A stretch of DNA of 64,000 nt from NCBI GenBank assembly GCA_003255025.1, contig QANY01009110.1, forward strand, positions 620,001 through 684,000, given 5' to 3'. The stretch is from Datisca glomerata. Its lineage: Eukaryota > Streptophyta > Magnoliopsida > Cucurbitales > Datiscaceae. Positions 1 to 10,885 of the stretch are shown here, piece by piece; position 1 is the first letter of the stretch, and each line of letters starts with the position of its first letter. The notes below the pieces were generated by a model. That model saw only the letters and a list, made by a program, of their open reading frames with translations. It was not told where the DNA came from and made no database searches. Made by a program: the position numbers and the translations under genes.

Positions 1-243
1 GAGTTGACGATGTATATGGTCAGTGGTCATAGATTAGACGTGATAAATGAATATGTAAGAAGAGAGGCGGCTCAAATGACCTTAAGGCCTAATAGGACTG
101 AGGCATTCTATATAAAGTTAATAAATTTAAATTATATTTCTTTTATTTAGATTCTTTTTTATCAAAGTTTTAATTCTGAACCAATTTTACCAAGAACCAA
201 AGAACATTCAACTTTCAATGAAGAACAATTACACACCTATATA
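1..243. other. Unassigned left edge
   Basis: No coding frame, RNA gene or repeat could be recognised here. The pararetroviral similarity of EPRV-A begins near 244. A TATA-like CCTATATATAGG palindrome at 236-247 lies at that junction. It does not occupy the place of the promoter TATA seen in the other viral copies, so I treat it as chance. Confidence 0.4.
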
Positions 244-600
244 TAGGACAAATAACTGCCTAATTATTTGACAATTAGTACAATAATTGCAGAAAAAAAA
301 ATATAAAGATTCTTTGATAATTGCTATCTTGGACTTATGTCTTTATTATTGCTTCATTTTGGAGAAGTTGTTGTTGTCATTCCTTGATAATTGTTGTCTT
401 AGACTTTTGTGTCTTGATTATTTTAAAAGTCATCATGACTATTGCATTATGCTGGAGAGTCATCATGGTATATCTTAATTTTTGAATTCTTGATTATTTC
501 AACATTGGCATTTTGCCAAGGACAAATTCTTCTATTCATTCACTGATTGATCTGAATTTATTCATCATCATTGAGATTGATATTATCAAATGAGTCTTGT
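244..600 (-). other. EPRV-A intergenic region remnant
   Basis: This stretch matches, in reverse complement, the upstream half of the viral intergenic region seen in EPRV-D (about 26150-26500), for example the shared run around TACAATAATTGCAG. The part that carries the TATA box and leader in other copies is missing because the copy ends near 244. It probably cannot act as a promoter by itself. Confidence 0.6.
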
Positions 601-609
601 GAATCTTAA

Positions 610-1700
610 GAAGGATCATAAGTCCATTTAGGTAAAATTCAACCCTTTTGTGATTTTTGATTTACCCTTTGAAATAGGTTTGGATTCAAGTTTGGATTCA
701 GGTTTAGATTTTTTGGATGAATTTGAACTAGATAGTATAATTTGTGGATTTAGGTTAGTGGACTCATTAATTTTAGTGGAGCTTTGGCAAGGGTATTTAT
801 CAATTTTATATTAAGATGGATGTTTACAAATTCGTGGTTGATGTAAGCAATTATTTTTTAGGTATTGAATTTATCCCATCATTTAAAATAATATTGCCTG
901 GTGAGAATTCCATCTTCAATTTAGTATTGTCACTTTAGGATCCAAGATAATTTATATTTATTTGAAAAACAAAGTATTTGGGGAAATGATGTCTCAATTG
1001 ATGAGGGCTTGTAAACCTTTAAAAATAAATTAAAATATTATTGTAAATCAATTGAAACAATTTCTAAGACATGACCATGAATGGAGCACCATCTTAAGAA
1101 CCAATTTGAAAAACTAGTTTTGAAATTTTTATCAAAATTTAAAAACCACGAGTGAGAAAAATCATTATTTTGATGCAAGAAAATCATGTGCCATGCATCA
1201 ATATGGTCAGAATAATTGTATTATTTTTTATTTGAAAGTATTTTGAAAGCTGAAGGATGGACTTTCCAATCCTCCATGATTATGATTCTAAGAATATAGA
1301 ATGAATGATAGAGGATCTTTCCTTCAGAACTTTTGATTGGGCTAATATTTATGGTTTTTATTTTTAAGATAATGTCTCTGTAGAAACTGGGAAGGAGGTC
1401 TTTTTTTAGTGTTGGGTTTTTATTTTTGTCATTGTGTCCAGGGAAATAATGGAATTCAATAATGAAATAAGCTTTGACAATTTGGACAAGATCCTTCAAA
1501 TGTGCAAATGGAGGCTTAATATGAAGGGGATTTTTACTGGGTATTTTTTGAAAATTAGAGGATGATTTTCTGTAATTTGTAATTGTTTGGTCAAGTGATT
1601 AGGCATCAAATGGTTGAGTAATTGAGAATGTGTCAAATTGATTGACCAGGGCTGATTAGTAATTGGGCTTGATGAACCCAAGTATTGTTAATTGGGTTTG
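610..1700 (-). pseudogene. EPRV-A second ORF, unknown function
   Basis: This broken frame lies downstream of the AlkB domain on the minus strand. Pieces are open at 1496-1681 and 1221-1499 and show blocks also present in EPRV-B and EPRV-D, such as SPIKSSEGKILYHSFYILRI and a W-x-V-H-P segment. The tail (about 900-640) is basic and Ser/Pro-rich in the related copies. Stops and frame changes break it. A protein at this position after the pol domains fits a second viral ORF, but I know no function for it and see no catalytic motif. Confidence is high that it belongs to the same element and low for any role. Confidence 0.6.
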
Positions 1701-1716
1701 GTTAGGAGTAGAAGAC

Positions 1717-2110
1717 TCATTTAATTTGAGCCTTGAGGGTCATTTGTTGAGTCAAAGACACTTCTATATTTGAACCATTCATCAATCTTACATGATTTCT
1801 GAAAGAGACACTGATTCTTTTAGTTAAGGACTCCACTGCATACCCATGACTTTTTTGAAATCTGTCAAGCATGACGAAAAAAGTTCCTTTCAGTATAAAA
1901 AATTCTTTGACAGTTTTGTCTGAAAATTCAATTTTAGAAGTTGTTTGTCCCAAAAGGTTCATAATTAAAATTTTTATGTGATCATAACATATTTCATCGT
2001 CTTTGTGAAAACCTATTTTTCCACATTTCTCGTACCATTGAATTAATGATGCATTGAAATCACGCTTCAACCCAACTTCTTCCAAAATTTTATCCATTTC
2101 ATCAATCTAT
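1717..2110 (-). pseudogene. EPRV-A AlkB-like dioxygenase domain
   Basis: A 126-residue open stretch (start at 2097) matches the core of AlkB-type Fe(II)/2-oxoglutarate dioxygenases. In cellular and RNA-virus homologues this fold removes alkyl groups from nucleic acids. Visible landmarks, numbered from Met1, are the iron-binding H-x-D (His31, Asp33 in GFHKDD), a distal His84 in FQKSHGYAV, and Arg94 and Arg100 in KRISVSFR, the usual place of the 2OG-binding arginines. The domain lies downstream of RNase H and before the unknown ORF. Its N-terminal part (the WIDELD region in EPRV-B) is out of frame here. All putative metal ligands survive although the element is dead. Activity is not claimed. 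The call rests on motif order and spacing, not on a search. Confidence 0.75.
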
Positions 2111-2269
2111 ACATTTCTTGAATTTTCAAATCCATTATAACCATAATTAATGAATGGAAATTTTGAGCAATAAGCAGTTGTCCAACCATTGGATTTTTTG
2201 AAGTCATGTTTCAATCCAGAATTTCCAAATTCTGTCATTGCAGAACCTTGAAATGATTTCCTGTAAAAA

Positions 2270-2840
2270 TTACTAGGAAGTCATGAGTTTAATTATTAAT
2301 ACCTTGAATAAATTCAATTGAAATCAAATTTGATAAAAATTGACTGTTACCTGGCAAAATTTTGTTTGGAAGCAATGTCTTTATATCTTTTTTCATAACA
2401 TGTTTTGCAGATTTACAATCAATTTTTAAAATAAATTCTTGATTTGATAAAGCAAATTGTATGATTTGATTAATTAGTTTAATAATAGAATAATAAATTT
2501 CAAATCCTGAAATCTAATCTTAGATTGAAATAATTTAATTTTACTTACAGAGATAACTAAAATATTTTATTTTATTATCTTGGTAAACAATTTAAGATAC
2601 TTCCAGCTTTGATCAATAGATTTAGAGAAAGTAAGAATATCATTAATGTGAACAATTGAGAAATCAATATATTTGTTGAAAATTATTTTTAGGAATTCAC
2701 TCAGAGCATTCTTAAGTCCAGAAGGCATTACATTCCATTTGTAATGACCAAATACAGTTTTGTATTTATCAATTCCATTTGTTTGGTTTTGCAAAAATAT
2801 ATTGGGAATAGCAGTACATAAATTTTTACAAATTTTATCT
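2270..2840 (-). pseudogene. EPRV-A reverse transcriptase and RNase H
   Basis: On the minus strand an RT palm segment is open at 2567-2794, with FGHYKWNVMPSGLKNALSEF followed by VHINDIL, the position of the catalytic Y-x-D-D motif. Here Tyr is His and the first Asp is Asn, so catalysis should be lost. Downstream (about 2440-2270), in broken frames, a short IDCKSAKHV-type segment marks RNase H. The RT N-terminal half lies in broken frames toward 2900. Length and gaps show a fragment only. The same H-I-N-D change occurs in EPRV-B and EPRV-D. Confidence 0.8.
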
Positions 2841-2929
2841 TTAAAGATTTTAATTTATTTTTTAAAGAACAGTATTTTGAAACTGTTCTTCAATTCTTTT
2901 GAATTTTATTTCATCTTATAGAATACATA

Positions 2930-3790
2930 ATTTTTTTCTTTATAAAATTAAATTTACAATTCTATAAATAGATTTTGTTCAAAAGTTTTCAATTTCTCAT
3001 TGTGAGAAAAAAAAATTTGAATTTGACAGGTTTATTCGTGAGATAAGTAGTTATCATATCATACTCTGTTGTAAAAGAATACAACAAAAAATGAATGGTA
3101 AACCTAAAATAATTTTGTCTGTCATATTTTTTACTAAAACAAATGATATTTTAAAGCATACATTGTCTTGACAAATATGAACCTTGGAGATTTCATAATT
3201 TGTATGCATTCTAGTACCATTGGCAAATGACAAAGATTCTTTTGTCTTCTTGAAGTACTTGGTAGGAACGAATCATTCCTACATACAATTCAAATCAGTC
3301 ATGAATCAATCAATAGGGGGATTCATGAACTGTTGTTCGGCAATAAAAATGAACCGAATCAAACTTTTTATGCCAAAGAGCCGAACCAGGTGGTGAGTTT
3401 CAGTTCGGTTCGGTTCTTATGTTCGGTATTATTAATTAAAATTAAAATTTCAGATCATTTTAAATGATATTATTGAAAAAAATAATATAAAATCAAATTT
3501 TTGTTTCAGTTCAGTCCGGTTTGATATGAAATTATATATAAAAAATTAAAAAATATATATGAATTTAATGTTTCGGTTCGAAAATCACCAAAATTTTGAA
3601 CCGAACCAAAACTTCAGTTCTTTCATTTTCCCAAACCGAACCGAACCAAACACATATAAAGATCGATCGAACCGATCATTTTTTATTATGTTCACTTCAG
3701 TCGGTTCAGGACAATTTTGAACACCCATATGAATCAATAAGAGCCATTGAAGTGAAATTAAAATTTTATGTTATTATTCTGACCATTATG
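2930..3790 (-). pseudogene. EPRV-A aspartic protease, split by a MITE
   Basis: The retroviral-type protease lies between the zinc-knuckle linker and RT. In the uninterrupted EPRV-C copy the active-site segment reads LIDS, then a stop, followed by a VPTNYFKK region and SSANGTR. In EPRV-A the sequence upstream of and within the IDS codons is at 3730-3790 and the rest at 3309-2930. They are separated by a 420 bp hAT-like MITE whose target duplication falls on the active-site codons. The catalytic core is therefore destroyed by insertion as well as by point changes. Confidence 0.65.
3310..3729. mobile_element. hAT-type MITE with 8-bp target duplication
   Basis: A 420 bp insert is flanked by identical TGAATCAA copies (3302-3309 and 3730-3737), an 8 bp duplication typical of hAT transposons. 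The left end reads close to TAGGGGGATTCATGAAC and the inverted right end TATGGGTGTTCAAAA, so the terminal inverted repeats are imperfect but recognisable. The interior is full of (A)ACCGAACC and GGTTCGGTT motifs in both orientations, which would let the element fold on itself. There is no transposase, so it would have moved with an enzyme from another element. The empty-site sequence is visible in EPRV-C near 24040. Confidence 0.8.
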
Positions 3791-4439
3791 TGCACATTTT
3801 TTATTTTATGTGATTAAGGATTTGAAGGAAATTATCATCATTTGAATATTGACAACGTGTTCTTCAACCTCATCACCAGAAATTAAGAATTTACTAGGTT
3901 ATCCTAGTTCACTTGATTCATGATTTTTAATTAATTTTCTATTTTTAAAAGATTCAATTCTTTTGTTATTTCTATGTTTGAATATTTTAACTCTTTTATT
4001 TCAATTTTAATGTTTTTTTATTTATTTTTGAAGTTCTTGTAAAGTAACTTCTATTTCCTTTCCTTTAACTTTTTTGAATTTTTCAAGAGTTTGTGAAATA
4101 CTTGCAGTATTATTATTAGACTTAGTATTTTCTTTCTTTTGAATTACCTACCTAAGTCTTTCAAAGTGTTCTTATTTTAATTCAGAATTTTCAATTTTAC
4201 TAATTAGATCTAATAAAGATTTTCTTTTTCTTCATTTTTATTTAAAACATTAACAATTTTCTGACAACAGCTATCCCTGCACCTCATAGAGGTGTGTTAG
4301 AAGAATCACTATCAAAACTTGAAGAGTTTGATTCGTCAGATTCAGAGGATTCAAATTATAATATATCTTCATTACTACTTTCATAGTAATCTATTGATTC
4401 TATAATTCTAAACAATTCTTGTTAATCTTCGTCAAAGAT
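3791..4439 (-). other. EPRV-A linker between knuckle and protease
   Basis: On the minus strand this is Lys/Glu/Asn-rich and matches 23331-24000 of EPRV-C, where short in-frame pieces suggest an acidic stretch followed by a coiled coil. It is broken by many stops. It belongs to the viral polyprotein but carries no recognisable enzyme domain. Confidence 0.5.
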
Positions 4440-5640
4440 TTTTAGTTGATTAATTTTTTTTACTTGACAAGTGTTGGAAAAATGACAATTCTGGTCACAT
4501 TTAAAACATTTAATTTTACTTTTATCAACAAATCTTTTATTGAATTTTCTTCTTGAATAATTTTTGTTCTTAAAAAAATATTTGTCAAAATTTTATTTTT
4601 CTGTTTGTGGTATTTGTTCCTATAAGGTTTGTAAATTCTTCTAGGATTTAAATGATAAATTTTCCTATTCTTTTGGGAAGGGGTAATAGTAGGTAATCCA
4701 TATTGCTCACAGAAATTGTCTAATTCGTATTTGGTAGTTTTCTTTTCCTTTTTAATTTGTTTACTAATTTTCATGTCTATACACATTCTTAGACCTTCTT
4801 TTTGTATTGTAGTGATAATTGTACTGTACGTGTGACTATTATAGTCTATATTTCCTAGGTCATCACTAAGAACTGTTATAATTTTATGGGTAAACAAATT
4901 TGAGAAGCCATTTATGAATTTTTTTTTCCAAAAAAGGTTGACTTCTGTCATCCCTGGACATTACTCTGGACAAAAATATATTTTCGTAACGGTCAAAGTC
5001 ACTTAGGGTAGGACGCCTAAGATTAGTTAATTGGTCATGGATATATGAAGTAACATTACTTGGTGTTCCAATGAAATGTTCAATTATTGTGTAGAAGAGT
5101 GTATTAACGACATCATGCATTGTTTCTTGATCCTTTTCAAGGATTGGGGTTCTTTCAACCTTAATCTTTATTGTTGTTTGGATGATATTTTTAGATTCTT
5201 CAGTAAGATGTTTCCTCCACTAGGAATGAAACATTCATATCCTGTAACTAAAAGTTTCATTACCTCATTGTGAGACAAATTGTGTGTGATGCTGTAACTG
5301 TTAGCTACCATAGTCATGTGTTGTAAAATATTAAGGACTTCATGTTCTGAAAAATTATCAATATTCCATTCATATAATCTTTCTACAGAGACACAAAATT
5401 GATTAACTAAAAAAATTCAGTTATTTGAATATCTGGAGGAATATAGTTTTTATGCCACTTTCTTTCAAGTTTATTAATTTCTAAATTTTTAAATGTTTCT
5501 TCAATATTGTGAATGGTTGAAGATTCATAAATTATGGATGATTCATAGGTGGAATCTAACCTATGGCTTTCTGAATCAAAGCTACTATCTTGGTTAATTA
5601 CTCTAACAGAAGCAGATGAATCAACAGATTTATTACTTCA
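4440..5640 (-). pseudogene. EPRV-A coat protein region with zinc knuckle
   Basis: Minus-strand frames at 4884-5120 and 4460-4951 match a caulimovirid coat protein. A helical N-terminal part is followed by a segment with FCEQYGLPTITPSQ, then a basic region. A zinc knuckle of form C-x2-C-x4-H-x4-C (CFKCDQNCHFSNTC) is encoded near 4470-4515, one frame away from the upstream part, so there is a frameshift between coat and knuckle. The knuckle normally binds viral RNA during packaging. The order toward the protease is as expected. The gene is broken. Confidence 0.75.
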
Positions 5641-6545
5641 ATTCTTGAAGTATTCAAAGTAGTTTTATCTTAAAGATTTACAAAAGAAGTTTCTTTCAGA
5701 GATTCATTAGATTTATGTTCATGAAGATCATCAACCTTATTCTCAATTTTATTTAATTGTTTTCTTATTATTCTTAAACTTTGATTAGTGTAATTAAGTT
5801 GTTCACAAACTTTTTTATTGGATTCTTCTTCCTTTTAAATCTTAAAAGGAGAAGCAGTGATTAAAGATATTTTGTGAATAATTATAAGTTTTTCAGGTGG
5901 GGGATGGCTAGCAGTCACCCAACTGGAGTCTTCCTTGACTCATTTGGTCTTAAAAATAACTTTAATATTATTTTCATATATATATCCTCAATATAATCAA
6001 GGAAAAATATATCAACTCTAAATTCTTGCATGAACTCCTTTCATTCAGCAATGATGATTTTTCTTTGATCCATATTGTATGTTCTCTCTGAACCTATTAT
6101 GTCTATTTAGATTAGCTGGGTCATTCATATGTTGGGTTAAACCCTCCTAATCAGGTTTGTATTCTTCGCTTAAGGTACCTTAATTCAAAACTAAGAGTTG
6201 GAGATTTACAGGAGGTAAGGCTCCTTGAAAATCAGATTCAGTTGGTGATTCTATTTCATCAAATTATTCTTATTATCAAAGATTGTCTGACTAACTTGAG
6301 AATTTATGGTTATGCCTTTAAATCTTAAATTTTTTATTTTTTATTTTTATTAATTCTTGTTCCAATTGATGTATTACAATATCTTGACTAATATTGACAG
6401 CGGATTTAGAAAAGGAACTTCTAGGGGTGCTAGACTGGTTAAACTCTCTAATTTGAGGATAAGAAATGAAAGATTGGAAATTAATTTTAATGTACCAACC
6501 GCTGATCGGTAGTATAGACATTTTTTGCACTTGCTTCATTCATTG
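5641..6545 (-). pseudogene. EPRV-A movement-protein tail and spacer
   Basis: This is the most upstream viral part of EPRV-A. An open piece at 6318-6539 contains GWYIKINFQSF and a Ser-rich, then helical, segment. The rest holds a coiled-coil-like Lys/Glu/Asn-rich stretch near 5860-5700 in broken frames. Its position before the coat protein fits the end of the movement protein and the linker that follows. The core of the movement protein is absent here but is present in EPRV-E. Confidence 0.5.
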
Positions 6546-7317
6546 AATATAAAATATCAGTTAAAATAATCTGCACATCGTCCTGAAGTGACTCAAATAT
6601 CTCTTTTTTCTACCTAAAAATATGCAGTTAAATTGCATTCACAACTTAACTTGACATATTTACTAGTTGACATATATCATGGATAAAATCATGCAACATA
6701 CATAATCACGTATTGCTTGAATATAACATATAGTTAAGATGAGACATAAACCTAATTATGTCTTATCGTAACATATTACATAGTTAACATGTATCATAAA
6801 CTTAGTCATACCACATACTTAATCGTGTCTTGGCTGAATATATTACCTAGTTAACAACTTAACTAGAGTTGTTCACACATGAACTGAACATTTGTGAGGG
6901 ATTGGATGAAGTAACACATATATAGATGACACCCAAAAAGTATAACTATAATATATCAGTGTCAGAAAAGATATAGAGATGGCATGCACCCAACACGTAT
7001 AATTGAAATATAATGTGGCGAATTGGGTGCCGGAAAACATATTCAAATGGCACAAAAATGTGAAGAAGTGGGCGACATAAAGGAGATACATATGACACCC
7101 AATTTATATAACTTAAACATAACATGAACAATGTGATATCTTGTTAACTAAGGGACATGTCTAAGTCCACATCTTGCTTGATTACCACTTAACTTAGTTT
7201 TATGGTTCATATTATTCATTGCATGAGCATGACCATACTTACAACATAATCTTGAATAATTAATTTATGCTAGTGCATGAATACATATTCAGTGATACTG
7301 AACTTGATAACACATAA
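6546..7317. repeat. AT-rich degenerate tandem repeats
   Basis: Two blocks of loosely repeated sequence are visible. At 6650-6860 a unit of about 50-70 bp ending in TAGTTAA recurs about three times. At 6900-7110 a unit around GATGACACCCAA / GATGGCATGCACCCAAC / TGACACCCAAT recurs. Open frames on the minus strand here are artefacts of the repeats. No gene was found. Confidence 0.45.
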
Positions 7318-7711
7318 TAATAAAAATAATTCATTGTCAAAGATAAATTTTATTATCCAAAAGAAAACGCAAAATCACAAATTACAAGGGGCATACCTCA
7401 AAAGATAAACAAAATAGCCAACAATTACCGAAACTTAACTAGAAATCTAATTACATCCATCTAGCTAGTACATTAGTATTAATAGGAATTCTGTGTTCAA
7501 CTTTCAAGAAATCGAGCCTATCTCGAACGATTCTAACAATCTTTCTCAAAGAAATAGAAGAATCTGAAATTTTATCTAGAAAAATTCTTCTATTCCTTTC
7601 CAACAGCACACAATAAGCAAAAACGGAAAAAACAAGCTTGATAATGACAGACTTGACTACATTACCACTAGTCAACTTCAATAACCAATCTAAGAAATCC
7701 AACCAAGACAC
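7318..7711 (-). mobile_element. 5'-truncated LINE fragment
   Basis: An 86-residue minus-strand frame (7451-7711) matches the C-terminal region that follows the zinc-binding domain of plant non-LTR retrotransposon reverse transcriptases, with the characteristic ERNRRIF segment. The rest of the ORF is missing, as expected for a 5'-truncated LINE. The minus-strand 3' tail would be the AT-rich stretch down to the (AAT)n-like run near 7318. No target duplication was identified. Confidence 0.6.
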
Positions 7712-9693
7712 ACATCAAGATCTTTCAAGTCAATTCTCAACGCACTAGAATGTAGTCAACACTTTTTCAATCAGGATCTATTATATATTTATGTATTAAA
7801 TGTACAACATACAAGGTTAGGAATCATATACCTCTTCTAGTCTCAATCAAGCATCATCGCAATTAGCGATCCTCCGTTCCCACAAACTCGTTCCAATAAT
7901 CAGTAGACTTCGAGACCCACATCAAGATCTTCCAAGCCAATCCTCAACGCACTAGGACGTGTGTGACCATGGAGAATATAACAAGGACATTTTTTCTATC
8001 TCTAGATATTTACTAAGAATGACTTTTGTGAGATGATTCTTTAAAAGAACACGATGATTATTTTTTTTAGAGATTTTGATTAACTTTTAACATAGATAAA
8101 TTTCTCTCCTAACAGCAATTGTGTTTTTAACATAATCAACCAACAATCAGTTCTAAACCGATCAGCAACCAACCAACCTGAGGTCATTAGAATTATATCT
8201 ATATATAATATCTAGGCTCGTCAGATTTTTAGAAATAATTAAAAATTAATATTTAATTTCAAAGTGCCTAATACAATGGGACCCACTATATAATTGGTGC
8301 GCAACTGCAGTGCCACACAGCACTGCAGTTGGCTTGAAACACCACAGTGCCTCACGGCACTGTGCTACACGCCACACTGTAGTGCTGAGTGGCACTGGAG
8401 TGTTGCCCGCCTACTGTTATAGTGCCACATGGCACTACAACAGTCCATGTTGATCTCTGATTCTCAATCAGTGATCGACACGTGACAATTACTGTAAATT
8501 AAATATTTATTTTAATCAGATTAATATCTAGATATCAGTTAATTCAAAATTAACTTATCTAATTATCTCAATCAACTAGTTTGTCTGTTAGTTCAAAAAA
8601 TAACAACTAAGTTGATTTAATTATTATCCAATAATAATTTGCAATTTTCTAATTTCATAAATTAGATATTTTGTCTCACTTATCGATAATTAGATGATTA
8701 AATCGATATTATTATTTATTTATAATTCCCAAAAATTATAAATAAATAAATAATTAATTAATTTTTAATTAATTAATCACACATAATTATCTCATAATCA
8801 CATAATTGCCCCAGAATAAATTTTTTTTGTAAGTTAGTCATTTTCTCATGTTCTGAAATATTCACACTCTAAACAGCATGGTATAAAGGTGACTTGGAGA
8901 CCATAAACCTATCATAAGCTCCAATAAACCAGAATATTAATTAAACTCTTTAATTAAATAATCGTATTTACTAATTTCATTGTTACTCCACTATAAATAT
9001 GGAATTGCACTCTTAGAGATTATAGAATGTATTTCCAGAGTATTCTCATATAGTCCATCGATATAATAGTTTTATATAGTTTTGTCCTCCAATTATTGAT
9101 TTGTAAATTAGAGCTGGTCAAAATTATCATGTTACCCTTCTAAATACTTCTTAATCATTAAGTACCATTAATCCACTAGTGAATGACTAATTTATAATCA
9201 TATTATAAATTTGACGTCAATAACCATTCAGCTCCAGAATTAATACTTAAGGAAACTAACATACGATCCGTTAGAAAAGCTTGGATTCTAAATCTTGTAA
9301 GATCATGTTCTCAACCATCCACATCACTGAATCTCTAAAATAAAAGACACTAGTCTGATTAATAAACAGACCTTAGCGAGTGAATCAAAATATCCAGAAC
9401 ACGTGCATATGATTTCATGACTACTCATGATCCAAACTGTTCTACATATGATCATCAGATTGATGTGTATTAAATCTTTATGACAAATGGCATGTTGATA
9501 AAGATATTAATTCACATCGGTTCTGTCATATATAATCTTATTATATAAAGTATATTCACTAAGATGTCTATCCACATCAATGATCCGGATCTATATCACA
9601 CACATTCATAATACTTAGTGAACCGTACTAGCAACCCATTAAATTTCATATTATAATGTCAATACACATACTTTGAGGGCATAACCCCTAACA
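7712..9693 (-). mobile_element. Ty1/copia LTR (element copia-3)
   Basis: On the minus strand the LTR starts at 9693 with TGTTAGGGGTTATGCCC, directly after a polypurine tract (AAGTGAGAGAT, 9694-9704), and copia RNase H lies just upstream. The length of about 2 kb is long but similar to the other copia LTRs here. The far end is uncertain because a LINE fragment abuts it at 7711. Part of the LTR end is duplicated (7708-7753 and 7916-7961), and a GC-richer repeat cluster lies inside at 8296-8450. Confidence 0.6.
8296..8450. repeat. CAGTGCC/GGCACTG palindromic repeat cluster
   Basis: About ten copies of CAGTGCC or its complement GGCACTG, with small changes, lie within 155 bp, for example CAGTGCCACACAGCACTG. 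The stretch is clearly more GC-rich than its surroundings. The alternation of both orientations could form short stem-loops. It lies inside the copia-3 LTR. No coding frame or RNA family was recognised. Confidence 0.7.
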
Positions 9694-9845
9694 ATCTCTC
9701 ACTTGTCCTAAAGCAATTGTAGTATCTCTCTCAACACCATATTTCGTAGAAAGTGTCTTGGTCAATGGGTCAACCAGGTTCCAACCCAATGTTATCTCTA
9801 TAACAGTCAGAGTCAGATTCAGATCCAAAGTTATCTTCATAACAA

Positions 9846-10202
9846 TTATTTCACCTTGATGTATGACCCAAATGTTGACTCTCGACTATCCTCATCTAAT
9901 CCCCAATCAGTATATCTAGTGCGATTCAGGTCTCCACCTGAACAAACAAACATATAATTTCTCATTCTCCTAAGATACTTGAGAATGTGATTTACTGCAA
10001 TCCAATGTTCTAAAATTATATTCGATTGATAATGACAGACAATTCCCACTGCATAACAGATGTCTAGTCTCGTACACAACATGGCATACATGAGACTACC
10101 GATAGCTGAAGTATAAGGAACCTTTCTCAAAATTCTTCATACAGAATCTCTCCAACACCTTATCAATATAAGATGCCTGAAAAAATGCCAAGAGCTTGTT
10201 CT
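9846..10202 (-). pseudogene. copia-3 RNase H fragment
   Basis: A minus-strand frame (9846-10130) carries the start of the Ty1/copia RNase H region: the AIGSLMYAMLCTRLDICYAV segment followed by HILKYLRR. This matches the copia-1 copy at 20528 onward. The rest of RNase H between here and the LTR is lost, apart from degraded sequence at 9714-9845. The upstream edge is cut at 10202, where an unrelated copia LTR end begins. Confidence 0.75.
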
Positions 10203-10885
10203 TGTTGGATCAGTTGGTTTTAAAATTAATTAAAATGAGTTTGAACTACAAACGGTTCACAGACGAAATATAAAAAAAATCAATTAACTTATTTGATCAA
10301 ATTAAATAACTTAAAACCAAACAATGTGCGATTAAGAATATACGATATTAAACGAGAAGATAAGGTTAGAAACAAATTTTTACCTATACTTTGTATTAGA
10401 GAATTTCTGAACTGGCGAAATTCCTTCGAGCGTTCTGCGTGTTCTTCAAGTTTCGGGATCCGAATCACGCACTTGAACTACAAAAATGATTTATGAATTT
10501 CATCCACCAACAACCACCCGTTAATTTCATAAGTATATCTCACAAGAATTTTGTATAGGAATTTGAGTGTAGGCTCTAAAACGATTGAGAAAAAAATCGA
10601 ATATTTTTCCCTCAATACTGTAATTCGGCGGTAATCACTAGGGAGAACAGAAAACTATTTTTCTCTATATGATCACACACTTGATTAAAGTGATTCTATT
10701 GCAATCAAATTGCTACTAGATGTTTATAAAAGATAAATTTTGGTATTTACAAATATACTCGTATATATTGAATTTCCAAAAAAACCCCCACATATTCAAA
10801 TTGTCAAAAATTAGTATATCTCCATAGTGTTTGAGTTGTATCAAAATTTATCAATTCAATTGATAAATATAATAGATCATTGCTT
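10203..10885 (-). mobile_element. Truncated Ty1/copia LTR remnant
   Basis: Read on the minus strand, this segment ends in TGATCCAACA at 10203, the same terminus as the copia-1 and copia-2 LTRs. It shares their R/U5 layout, including the stretch equivalent to 36240-36560 (CACTCGTGGGATTCAGAAGTA and the following part). The upstream half of the LTR is missing and the fragment meets EPRV-E near 10885. No internal region accompanies it. Confidence 0.55.

Larger units (their letters stand above)
244..6545 (-). mobile_element. Endogenous pararetrovirus copy EPRV-A
   Basis: This is a decayed Caulimoviridae-like integrant read on the minus strand. In viral order it carries the end of the movement/spacer region (about 6545-5640), coat protein with zinc knuckle (5640-4440), a linker, aspartic protease (about 3790-2930), RT and RNase H (2840-2270), an AlkB-like domain (2110-1717), an unknown second ORF (1700-610) and part of the intergenic region (600-244). 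Stops and frameshifts occur throughout, so no full polyprotein is encoded. A hAT-type MITE interrupts the protease. The order coat-protease-RT-RNase H and the C-x2-C-x4-H-x4-C knuckle identify the family. The AlkB domain is unexpected. The genus cannot be assigned by eye. The right edge near 6545 is approximate. Confidence 0.85.

Noticed and set aside
236..247. CCTATATATAGG as promoter of EPRV-A
   Set aside because: It lies at the junction where viral similarity ends, not at the place of the TATA box in the other copies.
6873..7131. Two overlapping minus-strand frames rich in Tyr, His and Phe
   Set aside because: They repeat the same DNA phrase (CACCCAA units) in two frames and have no similarity to a protein.
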